Origin: Microbacterium sp. zg-Y625
GTDB taxonomy: Bacteria; Actinomycetota; Actinomycetes; Actinomycetales; Microbacteriaceae
Reading direction: 5' to 3'
Assembly: GCF_030246925.1 (NCBI RefSeq)
Contig: NZ_CP126740.1
Span: forward strand, 496,001 to 560,000
DNA length: 64,000 nucleotides
The first letter of the stretch is position 1, and each line of letters starts with the position of its first letter. Below are positions 17,461 through 26,914 of the stretch, piece by piece. Below the pieces are notes generated by a model that saw only the letters and a program-made list of their open reading frames with translations, ran no database searches and was not told the DNA's origin. A program made the translations under genes and the position numbers.

Positions 17461-17476
17461 GCGCCGCGAACAACGA

Positions 17477-17524
17477 CGGCGGATGCCGCTACCGCCGGAT
17501 GCCGCTAACCGCCGGATGCCGCTA
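17477..17524. repeat. Three tandem copies of a GGATGCCGCTA unit
   Basis: GGATGCCGCTA begins at 17481, 17497 and 17514, giving 16-17-bp spacing, between the converging coaA and acyltransferase genes. The last copy provides the stop codon of the minus-strand gene (17522-17524). It may be a small expansion of the common genomic heptamer GGATGCC. Confidence 0.75.
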
Positions 17525-18172
17525 CGACAGCAGCCGCAGTGAATCACCGTCCTCGGCGTAGCGCTCGCCGGACTCGGGACACACCCACGCGTCGCCGTCG
17601 GCCACCAGGGGGCGTCCGACGCGTCCCACCCAGCCGACGCGCTTGGCCGGCACGCCCGCGACGAGCGCGTGCGCGGGGACGTCCTTGGTCACCACGGCGC
17701 CGGCGGCCACGAGCGCCCATTCCCCGATCCGCACCGGCGCGATGCACACCGCGCGGGCGCCGATCGACGCTCCGCGATCCACGGTCACGCCCACCGCGTG
17801 CCAGTCGTCGGTGCCTTTCAGCGTGCCGTCGGGGTTCGCCGCGCGGGGGAACTCGTCGTTCGTGAAGACCACCGCGGGACCGATGAACACGCCGTCGCCG
17901 ACGACGGCCGGCTCGTACACGAGGGCGTAGTTCTGCACCTTGCACGCGTCGCCGAGCACGACGCCGGGGCCGATGTAGGCCCCGCGGCCGATGTTGCAGT
18001 CCGCCCCGAGACGCGCGCCGCTGCGCACCTGCGCCAGGTGCCACACCCGCGTGCGGGCGCCGAGCTCGACCCCGTCGTCGATGTCGGCGGAGGGCTGCAC
18101 GACGGGCGCATCGGCGGGAGAGTCGACGGGCGCTGCAGCGGGAGTGCCGGTGGGGGTGCCGGTGGGCGACAT
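17522..18172 (-). CDS. Hexapeptide-repeat sugar N-acyltransferase (WbpD/WlbB-like)
   Basis: 216 residues from ATG 18172, with GAGAGGAA upstream; the longer frame to 18388 is not supported. After about 35 residues of Ala/Pro-rich sequence the left-handed beta-helix hexapeptides run from residue 35 to 185 (VQNYALVYEPAVVGDGVFIGPAV, CIAPVRIGEWALVAAGAVV). The KGTDDWH loop and PAKRVGWVG are typical of enzymes that N-acetylate 3-amino sugars such as UDP-GlcNAc3N uronic acid (WbpD/WlbB). A C-terminal CPESGERY segment also occurs in that family. It faces the dehydrogenase and aminotransferases at 27-32 kb that could make its substrate. Confidence 0.82.
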   Translation of the reverse strand: MSPTGTPTGTPAAAPVDSPADAPVVQPSADIDDGVELGARTRVWHLAQVRSGARLGADCNIGRGAYIGPGVVLGDACKVQNYALVYEPAVVGDGVFIGPAVVFTNDEFPRAANPDGTLKGTDDWHAVGVTVDRGASIGARAVCIAPVRIGEWALVAAGAVVTKDVPAHALVAGVPAKRVGWVGRVGRPLVADGDAWVCPESGERYAEDGDSLRLLS

Positions 18173-18303
18173 GGCGGTTCCTCTCGATGGGACGCGACGG
18201 CCAGGCCCCGCGGGACCACCCCCAACGTACGACCCCGACGCCGCGCGCGCACGCGCGATCGCCACCACATATGAATTCTCTGTGCACGGATGCCGGTTGT
18301 CGC

Positions 18304-18444
18304 TACACTGCCCCCGGGGAGCTTCGGCTTGCTCCGCACCTGGGGGTGTGGGCTCGACGCCGCAGGATGGCCTGCGGTGCGCCGACAAGAGGCGTGCACC
18401 GGTGTGGGCCGGGCACGCGACGGGGGAAGACGATGGGGAGTCTT
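18304..18444 (+). promoter_or_regulatory. GGGGA leader A (promoter plus structured 5' UTR)
   Basis: A TACACT -10 box (18304-18309) gives a leader of about 117 nt. GGGGA occurs at 18316, 18423 and 18435. Hairpin CCGCACC/GGTGTGG (18334-18351) has loop TGGG. Hairpin AAGAC/GTCTT (18427-18444) holds the start codon and GGGGA in its 8-nt loop. The leader before 21504 has the same plan. Control of translation by a loop-binding factor is inferred. Confidence 0.55.
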
Positions 18445-19563
18445 GTACAACGGGGTGTTCGTGATGCGCGCGAGGGGGAGCCGGCGCCGGCGCTGGGGGT
18501 GAGCGACCCGCCGGACGGCGGCGCGATCGACCCGCCGGACGGACACGTGAGCGACCCGCCGGACGGCCACGTGGGCGACCCGCCGGACGGCGGGGTGATC
18601 GACCGTTCCCCGCACGGCCCGCACGGCCCGCACGGCCCGCACGGCGCGCACGGGACGCCGCACGCGTCGGCGGTGAGAAGGCGGCAGCGATGGCACGCCC
18701 ATCAGGGCGACCCCGTCGCCGCGACCCCGACGGGCGCCGTGATCATCCCCGCCCACGACGAAGCCGCCGTGATCGGGCGGGCGCTGCGCGCACTCGCCCC
18801 GCTGGGCGCGCTCGACGGCGTCGAGGTGATCGTCGCCTGCAACGGATGCCGGGACGACACCGCCGAGATCGCCCGCGGGTTCCCGGGCGTCCGCGTCGTC
18901 GAGCTCGACGCGGCATCCAAGACCGAGGCGCTGAACCTCGCCGACAGCGTGGCGACGGCATGGCCGCGGCTGTACGTCGACGCCGATGTCGAGCTCGACC
19001 CGCAGGCGGCGCTGGCGGTGTTCGCCGAACTGCGGCGGCCCGGCGTGCTCGCCGCGCGTCCGCCGCACGTCTACGACGTGAGTGGGGCGACCGCGCCGGT
19101 GCGGGCGTACTACCGGGCGCGCGCCCGCATTCCGGGGGAGCGCCGTCGGCTGTGGGGCGCGGGGGCCTACGGCACCAACGAGCGGGGTCACGCCCGCTTC
19201 GACCGGTTCGCCGCCGTCACCGCCGACGACTCCTGGTTCGACGGCCACTTCTCCTACGACGAGAAGCGGGTGGTCGACGCGTCCGCGACCGTGGTGCACA
19301 CTCCGCGCACGGTCGCCGCACTCCTCGGGCTCCTCGCCCGGCAGCGCCGCGGCTACGTCGACCTGCGGATCGCCTCGGGGGCATCCGGTCGCTCCCGCGC
19401 GCTGGCGTCGTCGGTGCGCGACGCCCGCACCGCCCTGGACGCCGCCTGGTACGTCGCGCTCACGCTCGCCTCGCGGCTGCGCAGACCCCCCGCGACCGCG
19501 GATCCGGCAGCGCTCCCCTGGGAGCGCGACGCCTCGAGCCGCGTGAGCGGAGCGGGCCGATGA
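18433..19563 (+). CDS. Glycosyltransferase family 2 with repetitive N-terminus
   Basis: 376 residues from ATG 18433. Residues 25-75 are low-complexity: four DPPDG-type repeats and an HGP run. The GT-A domain starts near residue 97 (GAVIIPAHDEAAVIGRAL) with LYVDADVEL as the metal-binding DXD site. The C-terminal WERDASSR motif recurs in the double glycosyltransferase at 42145. It adds a sugar to a lipid-linked or wall acceptor; the donor is unknown. It overlaps the GMC oxidoreductase by ATGA. The repeats could be a spacer, or the true start could be a GTG further in. Confidence 0.82.
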   Translation: MGSLVQRGVRDAREGEPAPALGVSDPPDGGAIDPPDGHVSDPPDGHVGDPPDGGVIDRSPHGPHGPHGPHGAHGTPHASAVRRRQRWHAHQGDPVAATPTGAVIIPAHDEAAVIGRALRALAPLGALDGVEVIVACNGCRDDTAEIARGFPGVRVVELDAASKTEALNLADSVATAWPRLYVDADVELDPQAALAVFAELRRPGVLAARPPHVYDVSGATAPVRAYYRARARIPGERRRLWGAGAYGTNERGHARFDRFAAVTADDSWFDGHFSYDEKRVVDASATVVHTPRTVAALLGLLARQRRGYVDLRIASGASGRSRALASSVRDARTALDAAWYVALTLASRLRRPPATADPAALPWERDASSRVSGAGR

Positions 19564-21308
19564 AGCGCCCGCGCCCGCGCCCGCGCGTGCACCGGCCACA
19601 GGGCACCGGCTACGACTGCGTCGTCGTGGGAGCGGGGCCCGTCGGACTCGCCCTCGCGATGGCCGCCGCCGAGGCGGGGAGCCGTGTGCTCCTCGTCGAT
19701 GCGGGCAACCTGCGCTCGGGCAGGCGCGACGTCGCGCTCGACACCGCCTTTCGCACCGAGATCGCCGATCCGGTGCGCCACGCGGACGCGTCGCTGACCA
19801 CTCGGCGCGGGGTGGGCGGCACCTCGTGGCTCTGGGGCGGCCGGTGCGTCACCCTCGAGCCCATCGACTTCGAGCCGCGCGACTACGTGCCGCTCAGCGA
19901 CTGGCCGATCCGCGTCGACGACGTGGCGCCGTGGCTCGAGCAGACCGCGCGCTACATCGACTGCGGGTCCGCCGTCTTCCGCTCCTCGCGCCCCGACTGG
20001 AGGGGACTGTCGGAGTTCACGATGTCGAACCTGGAACGGTGGTCGCGTCAGCCGAAGCTCGCCCGGGGCCTCGGCTCCCGGGTGATCGCGAACCCCCGCG
20101 TCACCGTGCTGCTGAACTGCCGGCTGGTCGACATCGACATCGCCGACGACGGCTCGGTCGCGGGCCTCGTGGCCGAGCGGGACGGCGAGCGCCTCACCCT
20201 GCACGGCACGTCGTACGTGCTGGCGATGGGGGGCCTGGAGGTCACGCGCGCGCTGCTGGACGTCCAGTCGCGGCATCCCCACCTCTTCGGCGGCGTCGAC
20301 GGGCCCCTCGGGCGGTACTACATGGGGCACGCGACGGGCAGCATCGCCGACATCGTGCTGACGGATGCCGCGCGGGCGGCGGACCTCGACTTCGAGCGCG
20401 ACGAGCACGACACGTACATCCGGCGCCGGTTCACCCTGACGCCCGAGGCGCAGCGTCGCCACCGGGTGCTCAACACCAGCTTCTACCTCGACAACCCGCC
20501 GTTCTACGAGCACACGCACCGGCATCCGACCCTCTCGGCGGTGTTCCTCGGCATCGCCATCGCACCGCTCGGGCGGATGCTGCTGGCGGAGGGGATACGC
20601 CTGCGCCACGTCGGGCCGCGGCCCTACCGCCTCGGCCCGCACGTGCGCAACATCCTGCGCCGGCCCTGGCGGGCGGCGGTGGACGTCCTCGACATCCTGC
20701 TGCGGCGGTATGCGTCGCGGGTGCGCAAGCCCGGCTTCATCCTGCACAACGACGGCGGGCGGTACTCCCTGCACTACCACGCGGAGCAGCTGCCCAACCC
20801 GGACAGCCGCGTCGTGCTCGGCGCCGACGGCGACGGCTCGCCGGTGCTGCGGGTGGATTACCGCTACCTCGAAGACGACGTCGATTCACTGCTGCGGTGC
20901 CATGAGCTGCTCGACGCCGAGCTGCAGGCCGCGGGCCTCGGCCGGCTGGAGTACCGGGCGCCCGACGATGCCGGCGTGCGCGCCCTCGCCTGGGAGCAGG
21001 CCACCGACGGCTTCCACAGCATCGGGACGACGCGGATGAGCGCCGACCCCGCGGCCGGGGTCACCGACGGCGACTGCCGCGTGCACGGGGTGGCGAACCT
21101 GTACATCGCGTCGACCAGCCTGCTGCCCACCTCGGCCGAGGCGAACCCCACCTTCTTCGCCGCCGCGCTCGCCGTGCGCCTCGCGCATCATCTCGCCGAG
21201 CAATCGCGGGAGGCGAGGGAGGCGAGGCACGCCCGGGAGGCGCGCGGGGCGGGACGGACGACGGCGCGCTCGGGGCGCTCGGAGGCGACGCGGGTCGCCG
21301 CCGACTGA
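19560..21308 (+). CDS. GMC-family FAD oxidoreductase
   Basis: 582 residues, starting at ATG 19560 within the upstream stop (ATGA). The dinucleotide motif GAGPVG is at residues 24-29, followed by LLVDAGNLRSG. RRGVGGTSWLWGGRCV and the C-terminal ANLYIASTSLLPTSAEANPTFFAAAL match GMC oxidoreductases near cholesterol/glucose-methanol-choline enzymes. Substrate is unknown; the genetic setting suggests oxidation of a sugar or alcohol in the surface glycan. The last 40 residues are Arg/Ala/Glu repeats with no role visible. It is co-translated with the upstream glycosyltransferase. Confidence 0.85.
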   Translation: MKRPRPRPRVHRPQGTGYDCVVVGAGPVGLALAMAAAEAGSRVLLVDAGNLRSGRRDVALDTAFRTEIADPVRHADASLTTRRGVGGTSWLWGGRCVTLEPIDFEPRDYVPLSDWPIRVDDVAPWLEQTARYIDCGSAVFRSSRPDWRGLSEFTMSNLERWSRQPKLARGLGSRVIANPRVTVLLNCRLVDIDIADDGSVAGLVAERDGERLTLHGTSYVLAMGGLEVTRALLDVQSRHPHLFGGVDGPLGRYYMGHATGSIADIVLTDAARAADLDFERDEHDTYIRRRFTLTPEAQRRHRVLNTSFYLDNPPFYEHTHRHPTLSAVFLGIAIAPLGRMLLAEGIRLRHVGPRPYRLGPHVRNILRRPWRAAVDVLDILLRRYASRVRKPGFILHNDGGRYSLHYHAEQLPNPDSRVVLGADGDGSPVLRVDYRYLEDDVDSLLRCHELLDAELQAAGLGRLEYRAPDDAGVRALAWEQATDGFHSIGTTRMSADPAAGVTDGDCRVHGVANLYIASTSLLPTSAEANPTFFAAALAVRLAHHLAEQSREAREARHAREARGAGRTTARSGRSEATRVAAD

Positions 21309-21371
21309 GCCGCGCGAGCGGTTCGTGACCGGATCGGCGATCGAGCCTGGTGCCGAGCCGCCGCTTGCCTA

Positions 21372-21521
21372 TACACTGCAGGCGGGGATACCGGTCGTGT
21401 CTGCGCCAGGGGTGGTGCGGACACACGCAGGAGCGAGAACGCTCGCGAGCTGTGCCGGCTATGGCTGGCGTCGCTTCGGCGTGCGGCCGACTGGGGAACA
21501 TGCATGGGGACATCAAGGGGA
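21372..21521 (+). promoter_or_regulatory. GGGGA leader B
   Basis: TACACT (21372-21377) gives a leader of about 120 nt, like leader A. GGGGA occurs at 21384, 21493, 21506 and 21517, two of them within the first codons. A 10-bp stem (21398-21407 with 21414-21423, two G-U pairs) carries the loop AGGGGT. A second hairpin (GAGCG/CGCTC) lies near 21432-21445. Confidence 0.55.
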
Positions 21522-24500
21522 GCCGTCGCTGCGTCGACGGCTCCGAAACGTACGCGTCTTGCGCGCGCCGCGGCGTCGACGGCGCTGCTCGCGGTGCTGG
21601 CCGCGACTCTCGTCGCGCTGCAGCCGGTGGCGGACGCGGCGGCTGCGGCCAGCCCGTGCGGCGCGGACGTCAACGCCATCGTCTGCGAGAACCGGCACGA
21701 GGGCACCGACCCTGAGATCTGGGACATCGACGGTGCGGGGGACCCGAGCATCCAGGGGTTCGCGACGGACATCAGCGTGAACGCCGGCGAGGCCATCGAC
21801 TTCAAGATCGACACGGATGCCGCCGACTACGACATCGACGTGTACCGCACCGGCTGGTACCAGGGCGACGGCGCCCGGTTCGTGCAGTCGGTGGAGCCGT
21901 CGCTCATCGAGCCGCAGCGCAACGAGTGCCGCACCGAAGAGGCGACGGAGCTCGTCGACTGCGGCACCTGGGACGTCTCGGCCACCTGGCACGTGCCGGC
22001 CGACGCGGTCTCGGGGGTCTACGTCGCCCGTCTGGAACGCTCCGACACCCATGGGGCGAGCCACATCACGTTCATCGTCCGCCGCGACGGCAACACCTCG
22101 GACGTGCTCTTCCAGACCTCCGACCCGACGTGGCACGCCTACAACATGTACGGCGGCGCGGACTTCTACCAGGGCGGAGCCCACGGCCGCGCGTTCAAGC
22201 TCAGCTACAACCGCCCGTTCGCGACGCGCGGGGGCATCGAGGCCCGCGACTTCTACTTCAGCTCCGAGTACGCCACCGTGCGCTTTCTCGAGCGCAACGG
22301 CTATGACGTCAGCTACATCGCCGGGGTCGACACCGACCGCCGCGGCGACGAGCTGCTGAACCACCGCGTGTTCCTGTCGGTCGGACACGACGAGTACTGG
22401 TCGGGCGCGCAGCGGGCGAACATCGAGGCGGCGCGCGACGCGGGGGTCAACCTGCAGTTCCTCAGCGGCAACGAGGGGTACTGGCGCACCCGCTACGAGC
22501 CGTCCATCGACGACGCCGCGACCGACCACCGCACCCTCGTGTCGTACAAGGAGACCTGGGCCGACGGCAAGATCGATCCGGCGGCGGAGTGGACCGGCAC
22601 CTGGCGCGACCCCCGGTTCGCCGGGGCGGCCCAGGGCGGGCACCTTCCCGAGAACGCCCTCACCGGGACCATGTACATGGTCAACGACGTGAGGATGCCG
22701 CTGACGGTGACGGGCGCCGAAGGCGGCATGCGCCTCTGGCGTCACACCGGCCTCGAGGACCTCGCACCCGGCGAGTCGGCCGAGCTCACCGACCAGACCG
22801 TCGGCTACGAGTCCAACGAGGACATCGACAACGGCTTCCGTCCGGCGGGCCTCATCCGGCTGTCCACGACGACCGGCCCCGTCACGCAGTACCTGCGCGA
22901 CCACGGCAAGACGGTGACCGCTGGCAACACCAAGCACCACATCACGCTGTACCGGGCGGCCAGCGGCGCGCTGGTGTTCTCGGCGGGAAGCGTGCAGTGG
23001 GGATGGGGGCTGGACAGCACCCACGACGGCGACCGCCCGGCAGCGGACCCGCGCATGCAGCAGGCGCAGGTGAACCTGCTCGCCGACATGGGGGCCCAGC
23101 CCGGCTCGCTCATGCCCGGGCTCGTGCACGCGACGGCGAGCACCGACACCATCCCGCCGACGGCGGTGATCCTCACCCCGACCGAGGGTCAGCCGCAGAC
23201 GCACGGGGCCACCGTCACCGTCACCGGCACCGCCTCCGACGTCGGAGGCGCCGTGGCCGGCGTGGAGGTCTCCACCGACGGAGGCGCGTCGTGGCGTGCG
23301 GCGGAGGGCACGACCGAATGGTCGTACACCTACCGGCAGCAGGGGCACGGCGAGGCGCAGATCCTCGCGCGCGCCATCGACGACAGTGCGAACTTCCCCG
23401 CCGAGGGCACGCGCCGGACGGTCGCGGTCACCGGACCCGCGTCCGTCTTCGGCGAGGAGGTGCCCGCAGTCGCCGCGGCCAGCGACACCCAGCGGGTGGA
23501 GCTCGGCCTGCAGTTCACCCCCGAGGTCGACGGCTACATCACCGGAGTGCGCTTCTACAAGGGCGAGGGCAACACCGGCATCCACACCGGCCGGCTGTGG
23601 GGGACGGATGCCGATCCGCTCGCGGTCGTGCAGTTCGTCGGGGAGACGGCCACCGGGTGGCAGACGGCGATGTTCGGCGCACCGGTGGCCGTCACGGCCG
23701 GCACCCCGTACGTGGTGTCGTACACCGCGCCCAAGGGGAGGTACGCGTTCGTCCCGCGATACTGGCCGTACCAGGTGCGCACCTCGTCGCCCCTGGCCGT
23801 CACGTCCGGGGTGGGCGCTGCCAGCCCGGCGGTGTTCGGCCACCCGGGCAACCGGCCCACCCGCACGGCGGACGACGCGAACTACTTCGTCGACGCCCTG
23901 TTCGAGACGGAGCTCGACCCGACCGTCCGGCTGGCGGCGCAGTCGCCGGCGCCGCGGGCGGCCAGCATCCAGCCCGACAGCGACGTGACCGTCGCCTTCA
24001 CCGGCGACGTCGATCCCGCCTCGGTCGCCCTCACCGTCACGGGGCCCGACGGAGTCGCCGTCGAGGGCACGCTGTCGTACGATCCGGTGCTGCGCACCGC
24101 CCGCTTCGCGCCCGCGACCCTGCTGGCCGAGTGGTCGACCTACACCGTCGCGGTCGCCGCGGTGGCCGCCGGCGACGCCGCGTTCGACGGCGGCGCTCCG
24201 TGGACCTTCACCACGACGCGCCCCGTGCCGCCAGAAGGCGAGTGCCCCTGCTCCCTCTACACGTCCCGCGACCAGCCGCTGATCGCCTCGGCCAGCGACA
24301 CCGACGAGGTGACGCTCGGCACTCGCTTCAGCGTGGACCAGCGCGGGTGGATCACGGCGGTGCGATTCTTCAAGGGACCCGCGAACCCCGGCGTGCACAA
24401 GGGCGCGCTGTGGTCGGCGGCCGGCGAGCGCCTGGCCGAGGTGACCTTCGCCGACGAGTCGAGCTCGGGGTGGCAGCGGGCCCTGTTCGCCGAGCCGGTG

Positions 24501-26861
24501 CCGGTGCAGCCCGGACAGGAATACGTCGTGTCGTACGACGCCCCCGGCGGCGGGTACGCGCTCACCCCCTCCGCCTACGCCGACGGCCACCGGCGCGGCC
24601 CCCTGCGGGTACCGGCCAACGGCGCGGTGTTCAGCTACGCCGGCGGGCACCCCTGGCAGTCGTCGAGCTCCAGCTACCACGTGGACGTGGTCTTCGAGCC
24701 GGCAGCCTCCGGGCCGGTGCTGCGCAGCGCCACGCCGGAGCAGGGCGCCCAGGGTGTGGACCGCGACACGGCCGTCGCCCTGACCTTCAGCGAAGCGCTC
24801 GTGGGCGTGCCCGTCGTCGAGGCCATGGCCGCCGGGGCGGCGATCTCCGGCACGACGGACGTGGATGCCGCGCGCACCACCGTGACGTTCACGCCGTCGT
24901 CGCCGCTTCCGTACGGCGCCGAGGTCTCCGTGACGGTCTCGGGCATCGAAGGGGAGGAGACGACCGGCCTCGACGCGACCACCGGGTTCCGGGTGGAGCT
25001 CGAGCCCGGCGCGGCGGAGGTGCACACCTTCTTCGGCGACCGTCCGCCTGCGGGGTCGCCGGCGGACGACGGCGCGGCGGTGGAGCTGGCGATGTCGTTC
25101 CACTCGTCGGTGCCCGGTGTCGTCTCGGCGCTGCGGTTCTACAAGGCGGCCGGCGACACCGGCGCCCACACCGGCACGCTCTGGGCGCCGGACGGCGAGC
25201 AGCTGGCATCCGTCGCCTTCGCCAACGAGAGCGCGTCGGGCTGGCAGCGCGCCGCGCTCTCGGAGCCGGTGGAACTCGTCGCCGGACAGACCTACACCGT
25301 GTCGTACCACTCGCCGCAGGGGCGCTATGTCGCCGAGGCCGGCTACTTCGACACGGTGCGCACGAGCGGTCCGCTCACCGCCGCGACCGTCGACAACGGC
25401 GCCTTCCGCTACGGCGCCGTGAGCGAGCGGCCGACGTCGTCGTGGCGGGCCACGAGCTACTTCGTCGACGTCGAGTTCACCGCCGGCACCGAGACCCAGA
25501 CGCCGGTCGCCCTCGTGGCGAAGGAGCCGGTCGGAGCGGGTGTGCCCGTCACGGCCACCGTGTCGGCCACGCTCAGCCACGACGCACCGTCGCCGTCGCT
25601 GACGGTGTCGGCCCCCGGCGGCGTGGTCGTCGCCGGCACGGTCGCCTACGACGCCGGCGCCCGACGCGTCGCGTTCGCGCCGCTGCAGCCGCTGGCCCGG
25701 GCGACCACCTACACAGCCGCCGTCACGATCGACGGGCAGGCGCTTGAGCAGTGGACGTTCACGACCGAGGAGCCGCCCGTCGCCGGACCCGTCGACACCA
25801 TCTTCGGCAGCACGGCGCCGCAGATGCCGTCCACCGTGGACCGTGATCCGATCGAGGTCGGGACGGCGTTCACGGTGGCGCGCCCCGGCTCGGTGACGGC
25901 GATCCGGTTCTACAAGGGAGCGCAGAACGGCGGCACGCACGTGGGGAGCCTGTGGAACTCCGCGGGCGAGCGGATCGCCCAGGTGCAGTTCGCCGACGAG
26001 ACCGCGACGGGCTGGCAGCGCGCCGCACTGTCGCAGCCGGTCGCCCTCACTCCGGGGGAGACCTACGTCGTGTCGTACTTCGCCCCGGTCGGCGGGTTCG
26101 CCATCACACCCGCCTTCTTCGGCTCCGACGTCACCAGCGGCGGCATCACCGCGCCCGGCGGCGCCAACGGCCGGTTCAACACCGACCCGGCCGGCGGGCT
26201 GCCGACCCAGTCGTGGAACGGCTCGGCGTACTTCGTCGACGTCGAGGTGGACTTCGACCGCGCGTTCACGCCGGCTCCGGTGCTGCCGCCGGCGCCCGAC
26301 CCCGATCCCGAGCCGCAACCGGACCCCGAGCCGACACCCACGCCGACGCCGACACCGACGCCGACACCGGCACCGACACCGCTGCAGCCGCCGGTCGACG
26401 GCGTGACGATGTTCGGGGACGCCGTGCCGGAGCACGCCTGGTGGGAGGATCCCGACCGGGTTCAGGTGGCCACCCGCTTCGCGGTCGATGCCGCGGGGGA
26501 TGCCGCCGGCATCCGCTTCTACAAGGGATCGGCCAACACCGGCGAGCACACCGGCTACCTGTGGGACGCCGAGGGGCGGGCACTGGCCGAGGTGCTGTTC
26601 ACGAACGAGACGGTCGACGGCTGGCAGACGGCGGTGTTCGACGCCCGGGTGGCGCTCGAGCCCGGGGTCGAATACCGCGTGGGGCTGTACAGCACGACCG
26701 GGCGCTACGCCGTCGATCTGCACGGGCTCGCCCTGCCGAAGACCGTGGGTCACTTCACGGTCCCGGCGCAGGGCAGCGCCCACATCTACTCGCGAGAGTT
26801 CCCGAGGAACGTCTCGACGCACAACTACTGGGTGGACGTCATCTTCGTCCCGTCCGGTTAG
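21504..26861 (+). CDS. Giant secreted protein: dimethylformamidase-like domain plus five DUF4082 domains
   Basis: 1785 residues from ATG 21504. A signal peptide (about 20-48) ends in AAAAAS. Residues about 55-545 resemble the large-subunit domain of N,N-dimethylformamidase (VYRTGWYQGDGAR, VGHDEYWS, GNEGYW). An Ig-like domain follows, then five DUF4082 units whose RFYKG-type motifs lie near residues 675, 948, 1204, 1463 and 1666, with Big-type Ig domains between. A Pro/Thr linker (PTPTP) precedes the last unit. DUF4082 is a beta-sandwich found in secreted carbohydrate-linked proteins; glycan binding is inferred. Catalysis by the N-terminal domain is unproven. It is the largest gene of the glycan locus. 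Confidence 0.85.
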   Translation: MGTSRGAVAASTAPKRTRLARAAASTALLAVLAATLVALQPVADAAAAASPCGADVNAIVCENRHEGTDPEIWDIDGAGDPSIQGFATDISVNAGEAIDFKIDTDAADYDIDVYRTGWYQGDGARFVQSVEPSLIEPQRNECRTEEATELVDCGTWDVSATWHVPADAVSGVYVARLERSDTHGASHITFIVRRDGNTSDVLFQTSDPTWHAYNMYGGADFYQGGAHGRAFKLSYNRPFATRGGIEARDFYFSSEYATVRFLERNGYDVSYIAGVDTDRRGDELLNHRVFLSVGHDEYWSGAQRANIEAARDAGVNLQFLSGNEGYWRTRYEPSIDDAATDHRTLVSYKETWADGKIDPAAEWTGTWRDPRFAGAAQGGHLPENALTGTMYMVNDVRMPLTVTGAEGGMRLWRHTGLEDLAPGESAELTDQTVGYESNEDIDNGFRPAGLIRLSTTTGPVTQYLRDHGKTVTAGNTKHHITLYRAASGALVFSAGSVQWGWGLDSTHDGDRPAADPRMQQAQVNLLADMGAQPGSLMPGLVHATASTDTIPPTAVILTPTEGQPQTHGATVTVTGTASDVGGAVAGVEVSTDGGASWRAAEGTTEWSYTYRQQGHGEAQILARAIDDSANFPAEGTRRTVAVTGPASVFGEEVPAVAAASDTQRVELGLQFTPEVDGYITGVRFYKGEGNTGIHTGRLWGTDADPLAVVQFVGETATGWQTAMFGAPVAVTAGTPYVVSYTAPKGRYAFVPRYWPYQVRTSSPLAVTSGVGAASPAVFGHPGNRPTRTADDANYFVDALFETELDPTVRLAAQSPAPRAASIQPDSDVTVAFTGDVDPASVALTVTGPDGVAVEGTLSYDPVLRTARFAPATLLAEWSTYTVAVAAVAAGDAAFDGGAPWTFTTTRPVPPEGECPCSLYTSRDQPLIASASDTDEVTLGTRFSVDQRGWITAVRFFKGPANPGVHKGALWSAAGERLAEVTFADESSSGWQRALFAEPVPVQPGQEYVVSYDAPGGGYALTPSAYADGHRRGPLRVPANGAVFSYAGGHPWQSSSSSYHVDVVFEPAASGPVLRSATPEQGAQGVDRDTAVALTFSEALVGVPVVEAMAAGAAISGTTDVDAARTTVTFTPSSPLPYGAEVSVTVSGIEGEETTGLDATTGFRVELEPGAAEVHTFFGDRPPAGSPADDGAAVELAMSFHSSVPGVVSALRFYKAAGDTGAHTGTLWAPDGEQLASVAFANESASGWQRAALSEPVELVAGQTYTVSYHSPQGRYVAEAGYFDTVRTSGPLTAATVDNGAFRYGAVSERPTSSWRATSYFVDVEFTAGTETQTPVALVAKEPVGAGVPVTATVSATLSHDAPSPSLTVSAPGGVVVAGTVAYDAGARRVAFAPLQPLARATTYTAAVTIDGQALEQWTFTTEEPPVAGPVDTIFGSTAPQMPSTVDRDPIEVGTAFTVARPGSVTAIRFYKGAQNGGTHVGSLWNSAGERIAQVQFADETATGWQRAALSQPVALTPGETYVVSYFAPVGGFAITPAFFGSDVTSGGITAPGGANGRFNTDPAGGLPTQSWNGSAYFVDVEVDFDRAFTPAPVLPPAPDPDPEPQPDPEPTPTPTPTPTPTPAPTPLQPPVDGVTMFGDAVPEHAWWEDPDRVQVATRFAVDAAGDAAGIRFYKGSANTGEHTGYLWDAEGRALAEVLFTNETVDGWQTAVFDARVALEPGVEYRVGLYSTTGRYAVDLHGLALPKTVGHFTVPAQGSAHIYSREFPRNVSTHNYWVDVIFVPSG

Positions 26862-26865
26862 CGGC

Positions 26866-26914
26866 AGAGCCGCACATCTGGGGAAACGAAACAACTGGGG
26901 AAACTGGGGGAACC
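26866..26914 (+). promoter_or_regulatory. GGGGA leader C
   Basis: The 53-bp gap before the sugar dehydrogenase holds a hairpin GCGGC/GCCGC and three GGGGA motifs (26880, 26897, 26907) in unpaired A-rich sequence. The last also serves as the ribosome site of GTG 26915. Confidence 0.5.

Noticed and set aside
17522..18388. Longer start for the acyltransferase (288 residues)
   Set aside because: The extra N-terminus is unlike the family and ATG 18172 has a good ribosome site.
18690..21308. 872-residue frame joining the GT2 and GMC genes
   Set aside because: Its first third is out of frame with the GT2 domain and Arg-rich; the GMC enzyme has its own start at 19560 with ATGA overlap.
18304..21503. 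Leaders A and B as c-di-AMP (ydaO) or c-di-GMP riboswitches
   Set aside because: Length and gene type fit, but I could not match the conserved core segments of either class by eye. A covariance-model search would decide.
21513..26894. 1793-residue open frame antisense to the giant DUF4082 gene
   Set aside because: It mirrors the sense gene, has no domain and is Arg/Gly/Val-rich, a usual by-product of high-GC codon bias.
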